Part shown: positions 18,449-26,273 of the stretch, in pieces
How the letters are laid out: every line of letters begins with the position of its first letter
How positions within the stretch are numbered: the first letter of the stretch is position 1
Origin: Rhodococcoides kyotonense
GTDB lineage: Bacteria > Actinomycetota > Actinomycetes > Mycobacteriales > Mycobacteriaceae
Direction: 5' to 3'
Length of the DNA: 64,000 nt
Assembly (NCBI RefSeq): GCF_001645385.1
Contig: NZ_LVHI01000004.1
Location: 158,388 to 222,387, forward strand
Translations under genes and position numbers: made by a program
Notes under the pieces: generated by a model
The model's input: the letters and a program-made list of their open reading frames with translations, nothing else
Told to the model about the DNA's origin: nothing
The model's database searches: none

Positions 18449-18755
18449 CGATGAGCAGCCCGTCGCGTCCGCGCTGTTCTCGGTAGGCGACGCGGCCGAC
18501 GACGTGCGCGATGACAGGTGCGGTCACGAGAGTGAAGATGCCGACGAGCACGAGCATCCAGATGTCGACGTTGCCCCGCAGTTCGATGACGGCACCCGCC
18601 AGCACGAGCAGTAGGCCGACGACCTGAGGCTTGGTCGCCGCGTGCATGCGCGACAGTGTGTCCGGGAATCGGACGATGCCGACTGCAGCGGTGAACGCGA
18701 GCGTCGCGCCGAGCAGAATCAGGATCGCCGAGATCACTTCCAACAACATGTTCAT
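18420..18755 (-). CDS. mrpG: Na+/H+ antiporter subunit G
   Basis: 111 residues from the ATG at 18755 (MNMLLEVISAILILLG), which overlaps the mrpF stop (ATGA). Three membrane helices and the family signature GIVRFPDTLSRMHAATKPQVVGLLLVLAG are present. A short charged cytoplasmic tail (REQRGRDGLLIVNEMESDGD) follows. It is the last gene of the mrpA-C-D-E-F-G operon. Mrp complexes couple the proton gradient to Na+ export, and all subunits are normally needed. Confidence 0.92.
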   Translation of the reverse strand: MNMLLEVISAILILLGATLAFTAAVGIVRFPDTLSRMHAATKPQVVGLLLVLAGAVIELRGNVDIWMLVLVGIFTLVTAPVIAHVVGRVAYREQRGRDGLLIVNEMESDGD

Positions 18756-19009
18756 TCGTCCCTCACCCGGAATCGTGCGACGCTGACCGAGCCGATGAAG
18801 CTGACCAGCGACAGTGCGACGATCGAGGGGACGATCGTCGTGTCCTTGCTGTAGACCGACCACACCGCGAGTCCGCACATCGACACCGCGAGGATGGTGT
18901 CCATCGCGACGAGTCGGTCGAGGGTGCTCGGGCCGTCGAGCAGGCGGTACGCCGTGACGACGGCGGCCGCGACCAGCAGGATGCCGGCGATGGCGAGAAC
19001 GATCGTCAC
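18752..19009 (-). CDS. mrpF: Na+/H+ antiporter subunit F
   Basis: 85 residues with three membrane helices. The conserved MrpF segment YRLLDGPSTLDRLVAMDTILAV is present, and the length is typical. Its start overlaps the mrpE stop and its stop overlaps the mrpG start, each by ATGA, so translation runs continuously through the operon. Confidence 0.92.
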   Translation of the reverse strand: MTIVLAIAGILLVAAAVVTAYRLLDGPSTLDRLVAMDTILAVSMCGLAVWSVYSKDTTIVPSIVALSLVSFIGSVSVARFRVRDE

Positions 19010-19650
19010 GACCAGTTCCCCTTTCGCTCGTCGTCGGTCTTCTTGTCGTCTCGGCCTTCGCGGTACGTCGTCACGTCGTCGCCGAGAACGCCGTGGTAGC
19101 GCTCGTACTCCTGGAAGTGCAGCGGACTCGGCTTCCAGTCGGAGTCACGCTCGAAACCGGCGATGAAGAGCTTCTCCAGATGTCGTACGTACGCGTAGAA
19201 CGAGTCGACGGCCTTCTGGCTGCCCATGTCGAGGACGTGAACGTACAGCAACCTGCGGGTCTGGTCGATCTCGAGCACCATCGTTCCCGGCACCAGATTC
19301 ATCGCGTCGACGAACAGAGTCAGCACGAGGTCCGACTTGATCGCGATACGGCACCGCAGCACGCCGGTGACCGGGGGCGCCTTCGGCCGCACCGCGAGCC
19401 ATGCGACGTTCACACTCGACTCGGCGGCGTAGTAGAAGAACCACGCGGTGAGCTTGATCAGGGACCACACGTGGACGCGACCCTCGACCGGAACCTTCGG
19501 CAGCGGCAGCAGCACCATGATGAGGACTCCGACGGCGATGCCGCCGAGGATGTTCGCGGGACTGACGTTGCCCCACAACAACACCCAGACGGCCGTCAGC
19601 CACGCGAGGATCCACAGTCGAAGCAGTACGAAGCGGTTGAGGAATGTCAT
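19006..19650 (-). CDS. mrpE: Na+/H+ antiporter subunit E
   Basis: 214 residues from the ATG at 19650 (MTFLNRFVLLRLWILAWLTAVWVLLWG); the longer upstream frame lies inside mrpD. Features are two N-terminal membrane helices, then the MrpE domain with VRPKAPPVTGVLRCRIAIKSDLVLTLFVDAMNLVPGTMVLEID and LYVHVLDM. A hydrophilic tail of about 45 residues (GFERDSDWKPSPLHFQEYER onward) extends past the usual family length of about 160. It overlaps mrpD by ATGA. Confidence 0.92.
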   Translation of the reverse strand: MTFLNRFVLLRLWILAWLTAVWVLLWGNVSPANILGGIAVGVLIMVLLPLPKVPVEGRVHVWSLIKLTAWFFYYAAESSVNVAWLAVRPKAPPVTGVLRCRIAIKSDLVLTLFVDAMNLVPGTMVLEIDQTRRLLYVHVLDMGSQKAVDSFYAYVRHLEKLFIAGFERDSDWKPSPLHFQEYERYHGVLGDDVTTYREGRDDKKTDDERKGNWS

Positions 19651-21287
19651 CGGCCTGCCTCTTCTCCCGCGACCTGATCCATCGTCTTGTCCCCGAGGAA
19701 CTCGGCGCCTCGCACCGCGTCGATGTACACCGAGCGATCGCGTAGGTCCGCGGCCGCACGATCGCTGATGTCGATGATGCGACCGGCGAACACCGTCAAC
19801 GCCAGCCCGACCGCGACGAGCCCGATCGTCGGGATCAGCATGAACGCGGGCATGCGGCCCACGTCCTCCCGGTCGGCGAGCTGGATGTCGCTCGAATCGT
19901 CGAGCAGCACCGACGGGCTGTTGTCGGCCAGGTCGCCCTCCGGAGCATCCGCACGCGCACGCCAGAACGCCTTCGTCCAGACGCGGGCCATGACGTAGAG
20001 CGTGAGCAGGCTGGTCACCGTGCCGCCTGCGACGAGAATCCACGCGAGGACGCTGCCCTGCGCGCTACCGGCCTGCAGGAGCGCCACCTTGCCGATGAAC
20101 CCGGAGAACGGCGGAATGCCGCCGAGGTTGAGCGCCGGGATCAGGAAGATGATCGCGAGAACGGGACTCGCGGCAGCGAGACTGCCGAGGCGTCGCAGCG
20201 ACGACGATCCGGCCTGCCGTTCGATCAGACCGACCACCAGGAACAGCGTCGTCTGCACGATGATGTGGTGGGCGACGTAGTAGATCGCACCGGACAGACC
20301 CGACTGCGTCGACAACGCGACACCGAACACCATGTAGCCGATGTGGCTGACGAGCGTGAAGGACAGCAGTCGTTTGATGTCGCTCTGCGCAATGGAACCG
20401 AAGATGCCGACCAGCATCGTCAACAGGCCACACACCATCAGCACGTTGTCGAGGCTGCCGTCCGGGAAGAGCAGCGTGTGCGCGCGAATGATCGCGTACA
20501 CACCCACCTTGGTGAGCAAACCGGCGAACACCGCGGTCACCGGGGCAGGTGCCGTGGGGTAGGAGTCGGGAAGCCACGTCGACAGAGGGAAGACCGCGGC
20601 CTTGATACCGAATGCGACGAGAAGAACCGCGAAGATCGCCGTTTTCGTACCCGACGGCACGTCGTCGAGGCGGGTGGCCATGTGTGCGAGATTCAGCGTG
20701 CCCGTCGCCGCGTAGACCAGTGCGATGCCGAACAGGAAGATCAGCGACGACACCATCGACACCATGACGTACGAGACACCGGCTCGCACGCGGTCGGCGC
20801 TCGCACCGAGAGTCAGCAGCACGAACGACGCGGCCAGCAGGACTTCGAATCCGACGAACAGGTTGAAGAGGTCACCGGCGAGGAACGCGTTGCAGACGCC
20901 CGCGCTCAGTGCGAGATAAGTCGGCAGGAAGATCGAGACGGGCTGGTTCTCGTTGCCGTCGCGAATACCCTGACCGATCGAGTAGACCATGACGGCCAGC
21001 AGCACGATCGCGCTGACCAGAAGCATCAACGCCGACAGGCGATCGACGACGAGCGAGATGCCGATCGGCGACTCCCAGCCACCGACCTGTAGCGCGAACG
21101 TGCCGTCGCGGTCGGCCAGGAAGAGCAGCAGGGCGGACACGACGACGACGGCCGTCAGCGCGACGACGGTGATGAACCGTTGCACCCGCGGACGACGACC
21201 CGCGATCAGAGTCAGTGCGGCGGCGAAGAGCGGGATGAGGACGGGCAGGGGAGTGAGGGCGGAGATGGCGCCGACGGGGATGGTCAT
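19647..21287 (-). CDS. mrpD: Na+/H+ antiporter subunit D (complex I ND-like)
   Basis: 546 residues with about 14 membrane helices, homologous to the proton-pumping ND2/ND4/ND5 subunits of complex I. Visible motifs include GFEVLLAASFVLLTLGAS, the lysine-bearing KAAVFPLSTWLPDSYPTAPAPVTAVFAGLLTKVGVYAIIR, and FTLVSHIGYMVFGVAL. A hydrophilic stretch near 440-475 (RADAPEGDLADNSPSVLLDDSSD) interrupts the last helices. It sits third in the operon, overlapping mrpC and mrpE. Confidence 0.94.
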   Translation of the reverse strand: MTIPVGAISALTPLPVLIPLFAAALTLIAGRRPRVQRFITVVALTAVVVVSALLLFLADRDGTFALQVGGWESPIGISLVVDRLSALMLLVSAIVLLAVMVYSIGQGIRDGNENQPVSIFLPTYLALSAGVCNAFLAGDLFNLFVGFEVLLAASFVLLTLGASADRVRAGVSYVMVSMVSSLIFLFGIALVYAATGTLNLAHMATRLDDVPSGTKTAIFAVLLVAFGIKAAVFPLSTWLPDSYPTAPAPVTAVFAGLLTKVGVYAIIRAHTLLFPDGSLDNVLMVCGLLTMLVGIFGSIAQSDIKRLLSFTLVSHIGYMVFGVALSTQSGLSGAIYYVAHHIIVQTTLFLVVGLIERQAGSSSLRRLGSLAAASPVLAIIFLIPALNLGGIPPFSGFIGKVALLQAGSAQGSVLAWILVAGGTVTSLLTLYVMARVWTKAFWRARADAPEGDLADNSPSVLLDDSSDIQLADREDVGRMPAFMLIPTIGLVAVGLALTVFAGRIIDISDRAAADLRDRSVYIDAVRGAEFLGDKTMDQVAGEEAGR

Positions 21288-21928
21288 TTCGCGCCTCCCT
21301 TCTTCCGCTTCGTCTTCTGACCGCTGCGTTCTGCGGTTCGGTCTTCTTCTGCGCTGTCGATTCCGTCGAGGCCTTTCATCTCGGGTTCGTCGTCGTCGTC
21401 GTCGAAGTCACCGTCGTGCAGATCCTCGTAGCATTCGAGATCCTCGAGGTTCTTGAGGTCCTCGATCGGAATCGGGTTGCCGTCGGAGTCGAACGCGTCG
21501 CCGCCGAAACTCGGCTCGCCGGTGACGGGGTCGTCGGACCGGTCGCGGTCGGGCATCTCGGCCATCGACCGGCGCTTGGAGACCTTGGTGTCCTCGGGGT
21601 CGTTCTCGACGTCGTCCTTCGTGTTGAGCGTGAAGGAGCGATACGCGAGCGCCAGGACGAACGCCGCGATACCCATCGTGATGACGATTGCGGTCAGAAT
21701 CATGGCCTGCGCCAACGGATCTGCCATCGTGTCGTGAATCGACGTCGTGCGCCCGACGATCGGCGGGGTACCCGTCGGGCCTCCCACCGTCAGCAGGAGG
21801 ATGTTGATTCCGTTGCCGAACAACAGAAGTCCGAGCAGCATCTTGGTGATCGAGCGTTCCAGAAGCAGGTACACCCCCGTCGCGACGAGGATGCCGACGA
21901 CGATCAGCATTCCGAGGTTCGCGATCAT
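21284..21928 (-). CDS. mrpC: Na+/H+ antiporter subunit C with long acidic tail
   Basis: 214 residues. The first 115 are a normal NuoK-like MrpC with three helices: MIANLGMLIVVGILVATGVY, LLLFGNGINILLLTVGGP, and PLAQAMILTAIVITMGIAAFVLALAYRS. The remaining 100 residues are hydrophilic and highly acidic (ECYEDLHDGDFDDDDDEPEM), ending in a basic patch KTKRKKGGAK. Typical MrpC is about 115 residues, so this is a lineage-specific cytoplasmic extension. The start overlaps mrpA/B and the stop overlaps mrpD. Confidence 0.92.
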   Translation of the reverse strand: MIANLGMLIVVGILVATGVYLLLERSITKMLLGLLLFGNGINILLLTVGGPTGTPPIVGRTTSIHDTMADPLAQAMILTAIVITMGIAAFVLALAYRSFTLNTKDDVENDPEDTKVSKRRSMAEMPDRDRSDDPVTGEPSFGGDAFDSDGNPIPIEDLKNLEDLECYEDLHDGDFDDDDDEPEMKGLDGIDSAEEDRTAERSGQKTKRKKGGAK

Positions 21929-24768
21929 CGGGCGTTCACCTGGCTCTGCATCTCCACCTGTGCATCGAGACGTGCACCGAGACTTCGGAGTACGTCGAGT
22001 ACGAGACCGACCACGATGAGGTACACGCCGAGGTCGAAGAACAGCGCGGTGACCAACTTGATGTCACCGAGCACCGGCAGCGTCAGCTCGATCGTCGCCG
22101 ACGACAATGCGGGCGCGCCCAGGAACATCGACGCGATCGCCGTTCCCGACGCGAAGATCAGACCGAGGCCGAGAATCTTGCCCGCGTCGATCGGAACTGC
22201 TTCGCCGAGTTCGTACCGACCACCGGCGAGGTAACGGAGAACGAGGGCGAGACCTGCCGTCAGGCCGCCCGCGAATCCGCCTCCCGGCGCGTTGTGACCG
22301 GAGAAGAAGAAGTACACCGACAGCACCATGATCGTCGGGAAGATCAGACGCGTCGTGACCTCGAGGATCAGCGAGCGATGCCGCGGATCGATCAGGTCGC
22401 CGCCGAGCAGCCACGTCGTATCGGTGCCGACGCCGCCGTCGGACTGCGTGGCCGGGGCGTCGGACACCCGCGGTGCGCTGCCGAAGCGACGGTTGCGGAA
22501 CACGAGGCTCGCGACGCCGGTCGCAGCGACGAGGAGCACCGAGATCTCGCCGAGGGTGTCCCACGCACGAATGTCGACCAGCAGCACGTTGACGATGTTC
22601 TTGCCGTCGCCGAGGTAGTAGGCCGCGTCGGGGAGTTGCAGCGAGATCGGCTCCGCGCTGCGCGCGTTCATCGCGAACGCGCCGAGAACGGTGACGGTGA
22701 CGCCGACGGCGATGGCCAGCGCCGCCCGCGGGAGGCGTGAACCGGCCGAGCCACGGTCGTCGACCTCGGCGGGCAGCTTGCGCAGCACGAGCACGAAGAC
22801 GACGAGCGTCAGCGTCTCGACGAGGAACTGCGTCAGCGCCAGGTCGGGTGCGCCGTGGACGGCGAAGATGACGCCGCAGCCGTAACCGGTGAGTCCGACG
22901 AGGATGACGCTGGCCAGACGGTTGCGCATCACCGTCGCGCCGAGGGCGCCGGAAATCATGATGAGCGAGACGATGACCTGCAGCGGAGTGTCGAACCAGA
23001 CGAAGTTCAGACCCGGTTCGCGTCCGAAGGCGAGCAGCAGCATCGGCAGCAGAACCAGCGTGAGCAGGATGGTTCCCTGCGTCAGAGGAAGCGAACCGCG
23101 CTGCGTGGTGCCGGTCAGTCGGAGCGAGATGGTGTCCATCGACTTCAGAACCGAGTCGTAGACGCGGTCGGCGTTGCCGAGTGGCGGGTGCTCGAACTTC
23201 AGGCGGTTGACCATGCGGTGCGCGATGAAGAGGGACACACCACCGACCACGACGATGACCGTCAGACCCAGCGGCAGGTTGAATCCGTGCCACAGCGACA
23301 GGTGGTACGACGCCTGGCCGTATGCGTCGAGCGTGCGCGCGTACGGGCTGACAAGGGTGTCGACGACCGGCGAGAAGATGCCCGACACCAGACCGAGCAC
23401 CGCGAGGAATGCAGGCGCCGCCATGAAGAGGGCCGTCGGCGCGTGCATGTTCTTGACGGCCGGGCTCGGTCGCTTGAGCTGCTTGCGGCCGAACGCTCCC
23501 CACACGAAGCGGATGCTGTAGGTCACGGTGAGGATGGAACCGACGACCAGGCCGGTGACGACGAGCACGCTGACGGTCGGGTTCAGGACCGGCGTCTCGA
23601 TCACCGCGGACAGCGCCGCTTCCTTGCCGACGAATCCGAGGAACGGCGGCAGACCTGCCATGCTGGCGGCAGCCAACGCGGCGATGACGGCCAACCACGG
23701 GGCCTTCTTGCCGAGGTGGGCGAGCTTACGGATGTCGCGGGTGCCGGTCGTGTGGTCGATGATGCCGACGACCATGAACAGCGTGGCCTTGAACATCGCG
23801 TGCGCGACGACCATCGTCAGACCCGCCAGCATCGCCTTCTCGGTACCGATCCCGACGAGGACCATCAGAAATCCGAGCTGACTGACGGTGCCGAACGCGA
23901 GGACCAGTTTGAGGTCGAACGCGCGCAGCGCTCGCCAGCCGGCCAGGATCATCGACAGCAGTCCGAGCGAGATGACCGTGGCGCGCCACGGCCCGGAGTC
24001 GGCGAAGCCGGGCGCCATCCGTGCGACGAGATAGATACCGGCCTTGACCATGGCCGCGGCATGCAGATAGCCACTGACGGGCGTCGGTGCCGCCATCGCG
24101 CCCGGCAGCCAGAAGTGCATCGGAACGATGGCCGATTTCGACAATGCACCGATCAGGATCAGGACGATCGCGACGCCGGGCAGCCATCCCGACGGGGCGT
24201 CGGCGACGACGTCGGACAGGTTGTAGCTGCCGGCGACCTGACCCAGGACGATGATGCCGACGAGCATCGCGAGGCCACCGGCGGTGGTGACTAAGAGGGC
24301 CTGCGTCGCGGCACGGCGTGACGAGGCACGTTCGGCGTAGTGGCCGACCAGCAGGAACGACAGGACGGTCGTGATTTCCCAGAAGGTGTACAGGACCAGC
24401 ATGTTGTCGCTGGTGATGAGACCGAACATGGCACCGGAGAACGCGACCATCTCGGCGGCGAAGATGCCGAGGCGCGGCTCGTCGTCCTCGAAATAGCGGG
24501 CGCAGTAGAGCAGAATGAGCGCGCCGATCCCGAGGACCAGCACCGACATGATCGCGGCCAGTGAGTCGAAGCGCATGTCGACGTTCATCGACAGGCCGGG
24601 GGCCCACTCGATGCTGAGGAACTGTTCGGTGTTCCAGTTCGCGACGACCCAGACCAGACTGACGAGCGGAACGAGCGCGAGTGGGAAGAATGCGTTACGG
24701 CCCCACCAGCGAACCAGAAGCGGAGCGAGCACGGCCGCGACCGTGTGCGCAATCAAAATAGCGAGCAA
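21925..24768 (-). CDS. mrpA: Na+/H+ antiporter subunit A fused to subunit B
   Basis: 947 residues. The first 600 or so are the ND5-like MrpA antiporter with lysine helix KSAIVPMHFWLPGAMAAPTPVSGYLHAAAMVKAG and LAFGTVSQLGFLMVLVGIG. Then comes the MrpA-specific DUF4040/MbhE region (GLTGYGCGVIFAVHGAPDLALTQFLVETL). The last 140 residues are an MrpB domain (YFFFSGHNAPGGGFAGGLTAGLALVLRYLAGG). Such A/B fusions are usual in actinobacteria. It is the first gene of the operon; the 5' leader holds a small stem-loop (24793-24815). Confidence 0.95.
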   Translation of the reverse strand: MLAILIAHTVAAVLAPLLVRWWGRNAFFPLALVPLVSLVWVVANWNTEQFLSIEWAPGLSMNVDMRFDSLAAIMSVLVLGIGALILLYCARYFEDDEPRLGIFAAEMVAFSGAMFGLITSDNMLVLYTFWEITTVLSFLLVGHYAERASSRRAATQALLVTTAGGLAMLVGIIVLGQVAGSYNLSDVVADAPSGWLPGVAIVLILIGALSKSAIVPMHFWLPGAMAAPTPVSGYLHAAAMVKAGIYLVARMAPGFADSGPWRATVISLGLLSMILAGWRALRAFDLKLVLAFGTVSQLGFLMVLVGIGTEKAMLAGLTMVVAHAMFKATLFMVVGIIDHTTGTRDIRKLAHLGKKAPWLAVIAALAAASMAGLPPFLGFVGKEAALSAVIETPVLNPTVSVLVVTGLVVGSILTVTYSIRFVWGAFGRKQLKRPSPAVKNMHAPTALFMAAPAFLAVLGLVSGIFSPVVDTLVSPYARTLDAYGQASYHLSLWHGFNLPLGLTVIVVVGGVSLFIAHRMVNRLKFEHPPLGNADRVYDSVLKSMDTISLRLTGTTQRGSLPLTQGTILLTLVLLPMLLLAFGREPGLNFVWFDTPLQVIVSLIMISGALGATVMRNRLASVILVGLTGYGCGVIFAVHGAPDLALTQFLVETLTLVVFVLVLRKLPAEVDDRGSAGSRLPRAALAIAVGVTVTVLGAFAMNARSAEPISLQLPDAAYYLGDGKNIVNVLLVDIRAWDTLGEISVLLVAATGVASLVFRNRRFGSAPRVSDAPATQSDGGVGTDTTWLLGGDLIDPRHRSLILEVTTRLIFPTIMVLSVYFFFSGHNAPGGGFAGGLTAGLALVLRYLAGGRYELGEAVPIDAGKILGLGLIFASGTAIASMFLGAPALSSATIELTLPVLGDIKLVTALFFDLGVYLIVVGLVLDVLRSLGARLDAQVEMQSQVNAR

Positions 24769-24792
24769 AAAGGTACTCCGTCGTCTCGGGTC

Positions 24793-24815
24793 GCGTCACC
24801 CTCGACGGGTGACGC
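24793..24815 (-). promoter_or_regulatory. Stem-loop in the mrpA leader
   Basis: GCGTCACCC pairs exactly with GGGTGACGC around a 5-nt loop, 25-47 nt upstream of the mrpA start. Its location in the probable 5' untranslated region suggests a role in expression, but no known riboswitch class is recognised. Confidence 0.4.
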
Positions 24816-24960
24816 GGTGGTCGTTGGGCGGCGTCGAGTAGGCGAACAAAACGAGAAATCAAGCTCGCGAGCCGTGTGCTCGGCCGGCGAGTATGGGTTG
24901 GCTCCCATATTACTTTGCGTGGCCGCGCGGCTCTCGACTGGTGCAAAAAGGACAGACCTG

Positions 24961-25008
24961 TTGACGGCGAGGGCGTCGGCGCCTACCGTAATCAACGTAT
25001 GGATTGAT
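24961..25008 (+). promoter_or_regulatory. Candidate promoter and ArsR operator
   Basis: TTGACG (24961-24966) and TACCGT (24984-24989) are spaced by 17 nt, a plausible -35/-10 pair. Just downstream, ATCAA (24991-24995) and TTGAT (25004-25008) form an inverted repeat with 8-nt spacing. This is a common layout for ArsR-family autoregulation. It ends 17 nt before the regulator's ATG. Confidence 0.55.
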
Positions 25009-25025
25009 AAAGGAGTTGGTTGATC

Positions 25026-25367
25026 ATGAGCGTCACGGACGACAGGCTCGACGGGGCGTTCATGGCGCTCGCCGATCCGGTTCGGCGTGCCATCGTCGCC
25101 CGACTCAGTCGTGGGCCGTTGACGGTGAACGATCTCGCCGAACCGTTCGAGATCAGCAAGCAAGCCGTCTCACGGCACATTCAGGTTCTCGAGGCGGCAG
25201 GGCTCGTGACCCGGTCACGCGACGCGCAGCGTCGTCCGGTTCATCTGGACTCGGCGCGCCTCGAGGAGCTGACCGCATGGATCGACAAATACCGCATCAT
25301 CCACGAACAGCAGTTCAGGAAGCTCGATGCACTGCTGGCCAACGACAAGGACTACGGCAATGACTAA
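25026..25367 (+). CDS. ArsR-family transcriptional regulator
   Basis: 113 residues from the ATG at 25026, behind AAAGGAG. Winged-helix order: MALADPVRRAIVARLSRGPLTVNDLAEPFEISKQAVSRHIQVLEAAGLV, with recognition helix SKQAVSRHIQVLE, then RPVHLDSARLEELTAWIDKYR. The C-terminal helix (WIDKYRIIHEQQFRKLDALL) matches the ArsR branch that accompanies AHSA1/SRPBCC genes. No metal-binding cysteine pair is visible, so it is probably not a metal sensor. Its end overlaps the next gene by 8 bp. Confidence 0.9.
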   Translation: MSVTDDRLDGAFMALADPVRRAIVARLSRGPLTVNDLAEPFEISKQAVSRHIQVLEAAGLVTRSRDAQRRPVHLDSARLEELTAWIDKYRIIHEQQFRKLDALLANDKDYGND

Positions 25368-25830
25368 TCCCGTGACCATCACCGTGCCCGACGGCGTCCC
25401 GTTCATCACGATCACGCGTGAGTTCGACGCGCCCGTCGACGCAGTTTTTCGCGCCTACCGAGACCCCGAGCTCGTGGTGCAGTGGCTCGGACCGAACGGC
25501 TACGACATGAAGCTCGACACCTACGACTTCTCGACGGGAGGCCGTTACCGCTACGTGCACACCGACCCGGAGGGGGCGACGTTCGCCTTCAACGGTGTCT
25601 TCCACGTCGTGCGTGAGAACGACTTCGTGATTCAGACGTTCGAGTACGAGGACGTTCCCGACGTCGTCAGTATCGAGTCGATCACCTTCGTCGATCTCGG
25701 CGACGGACGCACTCGCATCGAAGGGCAGAGCACCTTCCCGTCGATCGAGGCGCGCGACGGCATGGCCCAGAGCGGTATGGAGAAGGGCGTCACCGAGGGG
25801 TACGAGAGATTGGATACCTTGCTTTCGTGA
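25360..25830 (+). CDS. SRPBCC / AHSA1-domain protein
   Basis: 156 residues from the ATG at 25360, inside the end of the ArsR gene. The helix-grip fold is recognisable: FITITREFDAPVDAVFRAYRDPELVVQWLGPNGYDMKLDTYDFSTGGRYRYV, then EFYDVP-like VIQTFEYEDVPDVVSIESITFVDLGDGRTRIEGQSTFPSIEARDGM and the long C-terminal helix EKGVTEGYERLDTLL. It likely binds a hydrophobic ligand. ArsR-AHSA1 pairs are very common, and the regulator presumably controls this gene. Its stop overlaps the next start (GTGA). Confidence 0.88.
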   Translation: MTNPVTITVPDGVPFITITREFDAPVDAVFRAYRDPELVVQWLGPNGYDMKLDTYDFSTGGRYRYVHTDPEGATFAFNGVFHVVRENDFVIQTFEYEDVPDVVSIESITFVDLGDGRTRIEGQSTFPSIEARDGMAQSGMEKGVTEGYERLDTLLS

Positions 25831-26222
25831 TTCGTACCGCTGGGTTGGCGTATGTGAGAGACCGTCGAATGCTCCAGGCGCGCTCGACCGGGAAAACCGC
25901 GTTCTACATGGCAGGCGGGAAGATCGACCCCGGTGAGACGCCCGAGCAGGCTCTGCATCGGGAGATACGCGAGGAGTTGGATGCCGACGTCGTCGACGCC
26001 CGGTTCCTCGGCGTCTTCGCCTGCGACGCGTGGGGGCATCCGTCCGGGACCCCGCTCGAGATTCATTGCTTCGTCGCCGAGCTGGGTTCCGAGCCGGTGC
26101 CGACCAGTGAGATCGCCGAGATCAGGTACTTCACGCGGGACGAGTACGCGGCGATGCCCGACGTCGCTCCCGGCTCGCTCATGGTGTTCGACCATATGAA
26201 GAAGCTCGATCTGATCGACTGA
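25827..26222 (+). CDS. Nudix hydrolase
   Basis: 131 residues from a GTG at 25827 that overlaps the preceding stop. The Nudix box is intact: GKIDPGETPEQALHREIREELDAD (G-x5-E-x7-REIREEL). It is preceded by the usual strand FYMAGG. Nudix enzymes of this size hydrolyse nucleoside or sugar diphosphates; the substrate cannot be predicted. It is the third gene of the ArsR-AHSA1-Nudix operon. Confidence 0.88.
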   Translation: MIRTAGLAYVRDRRMLQARSTGKTAFYMAGGKIDPGETPEQALHREIREELDADVVDARFLGVFACDAWGHPSGTPLEIHCFVAELGSEPVPTSEIAEIRYFTRDEYAAMPDVAPGSLMVFDHMKKLDLID

Positions 26223-26235
26223 AGCAGGTACGGTG

Positions 26236-26257
26236 TGGGAGAACGTACGTTCTCCCA
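26236..26257. promoter_or_regulatory. Perfect 22-bp palindrome, probable operator
   Basis: The sequence 26236-26257 is identical to its own reverse complement, with core GAGAACGTACGTTCTC. There is no spacer, so it suits a dimeric repressor (for example TetR type) better than a terminator hairpin. It lies 16 bp before the ATG of the isocitrate-lyase-like gene and 13 bp after the Nudix stop. Confidence 0.7.
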
Positions 26258-26273
26258 ACCTTTAGGAGCTTCA

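Noticed and set aside
22855..24294. 479-codon plus-strand frame opposite mrpA
   Set aside because: Extreme Asp/Glu/Arg/His/Gln composition without a fold, caused by the reverse complement of hydrophobic membrane codons.
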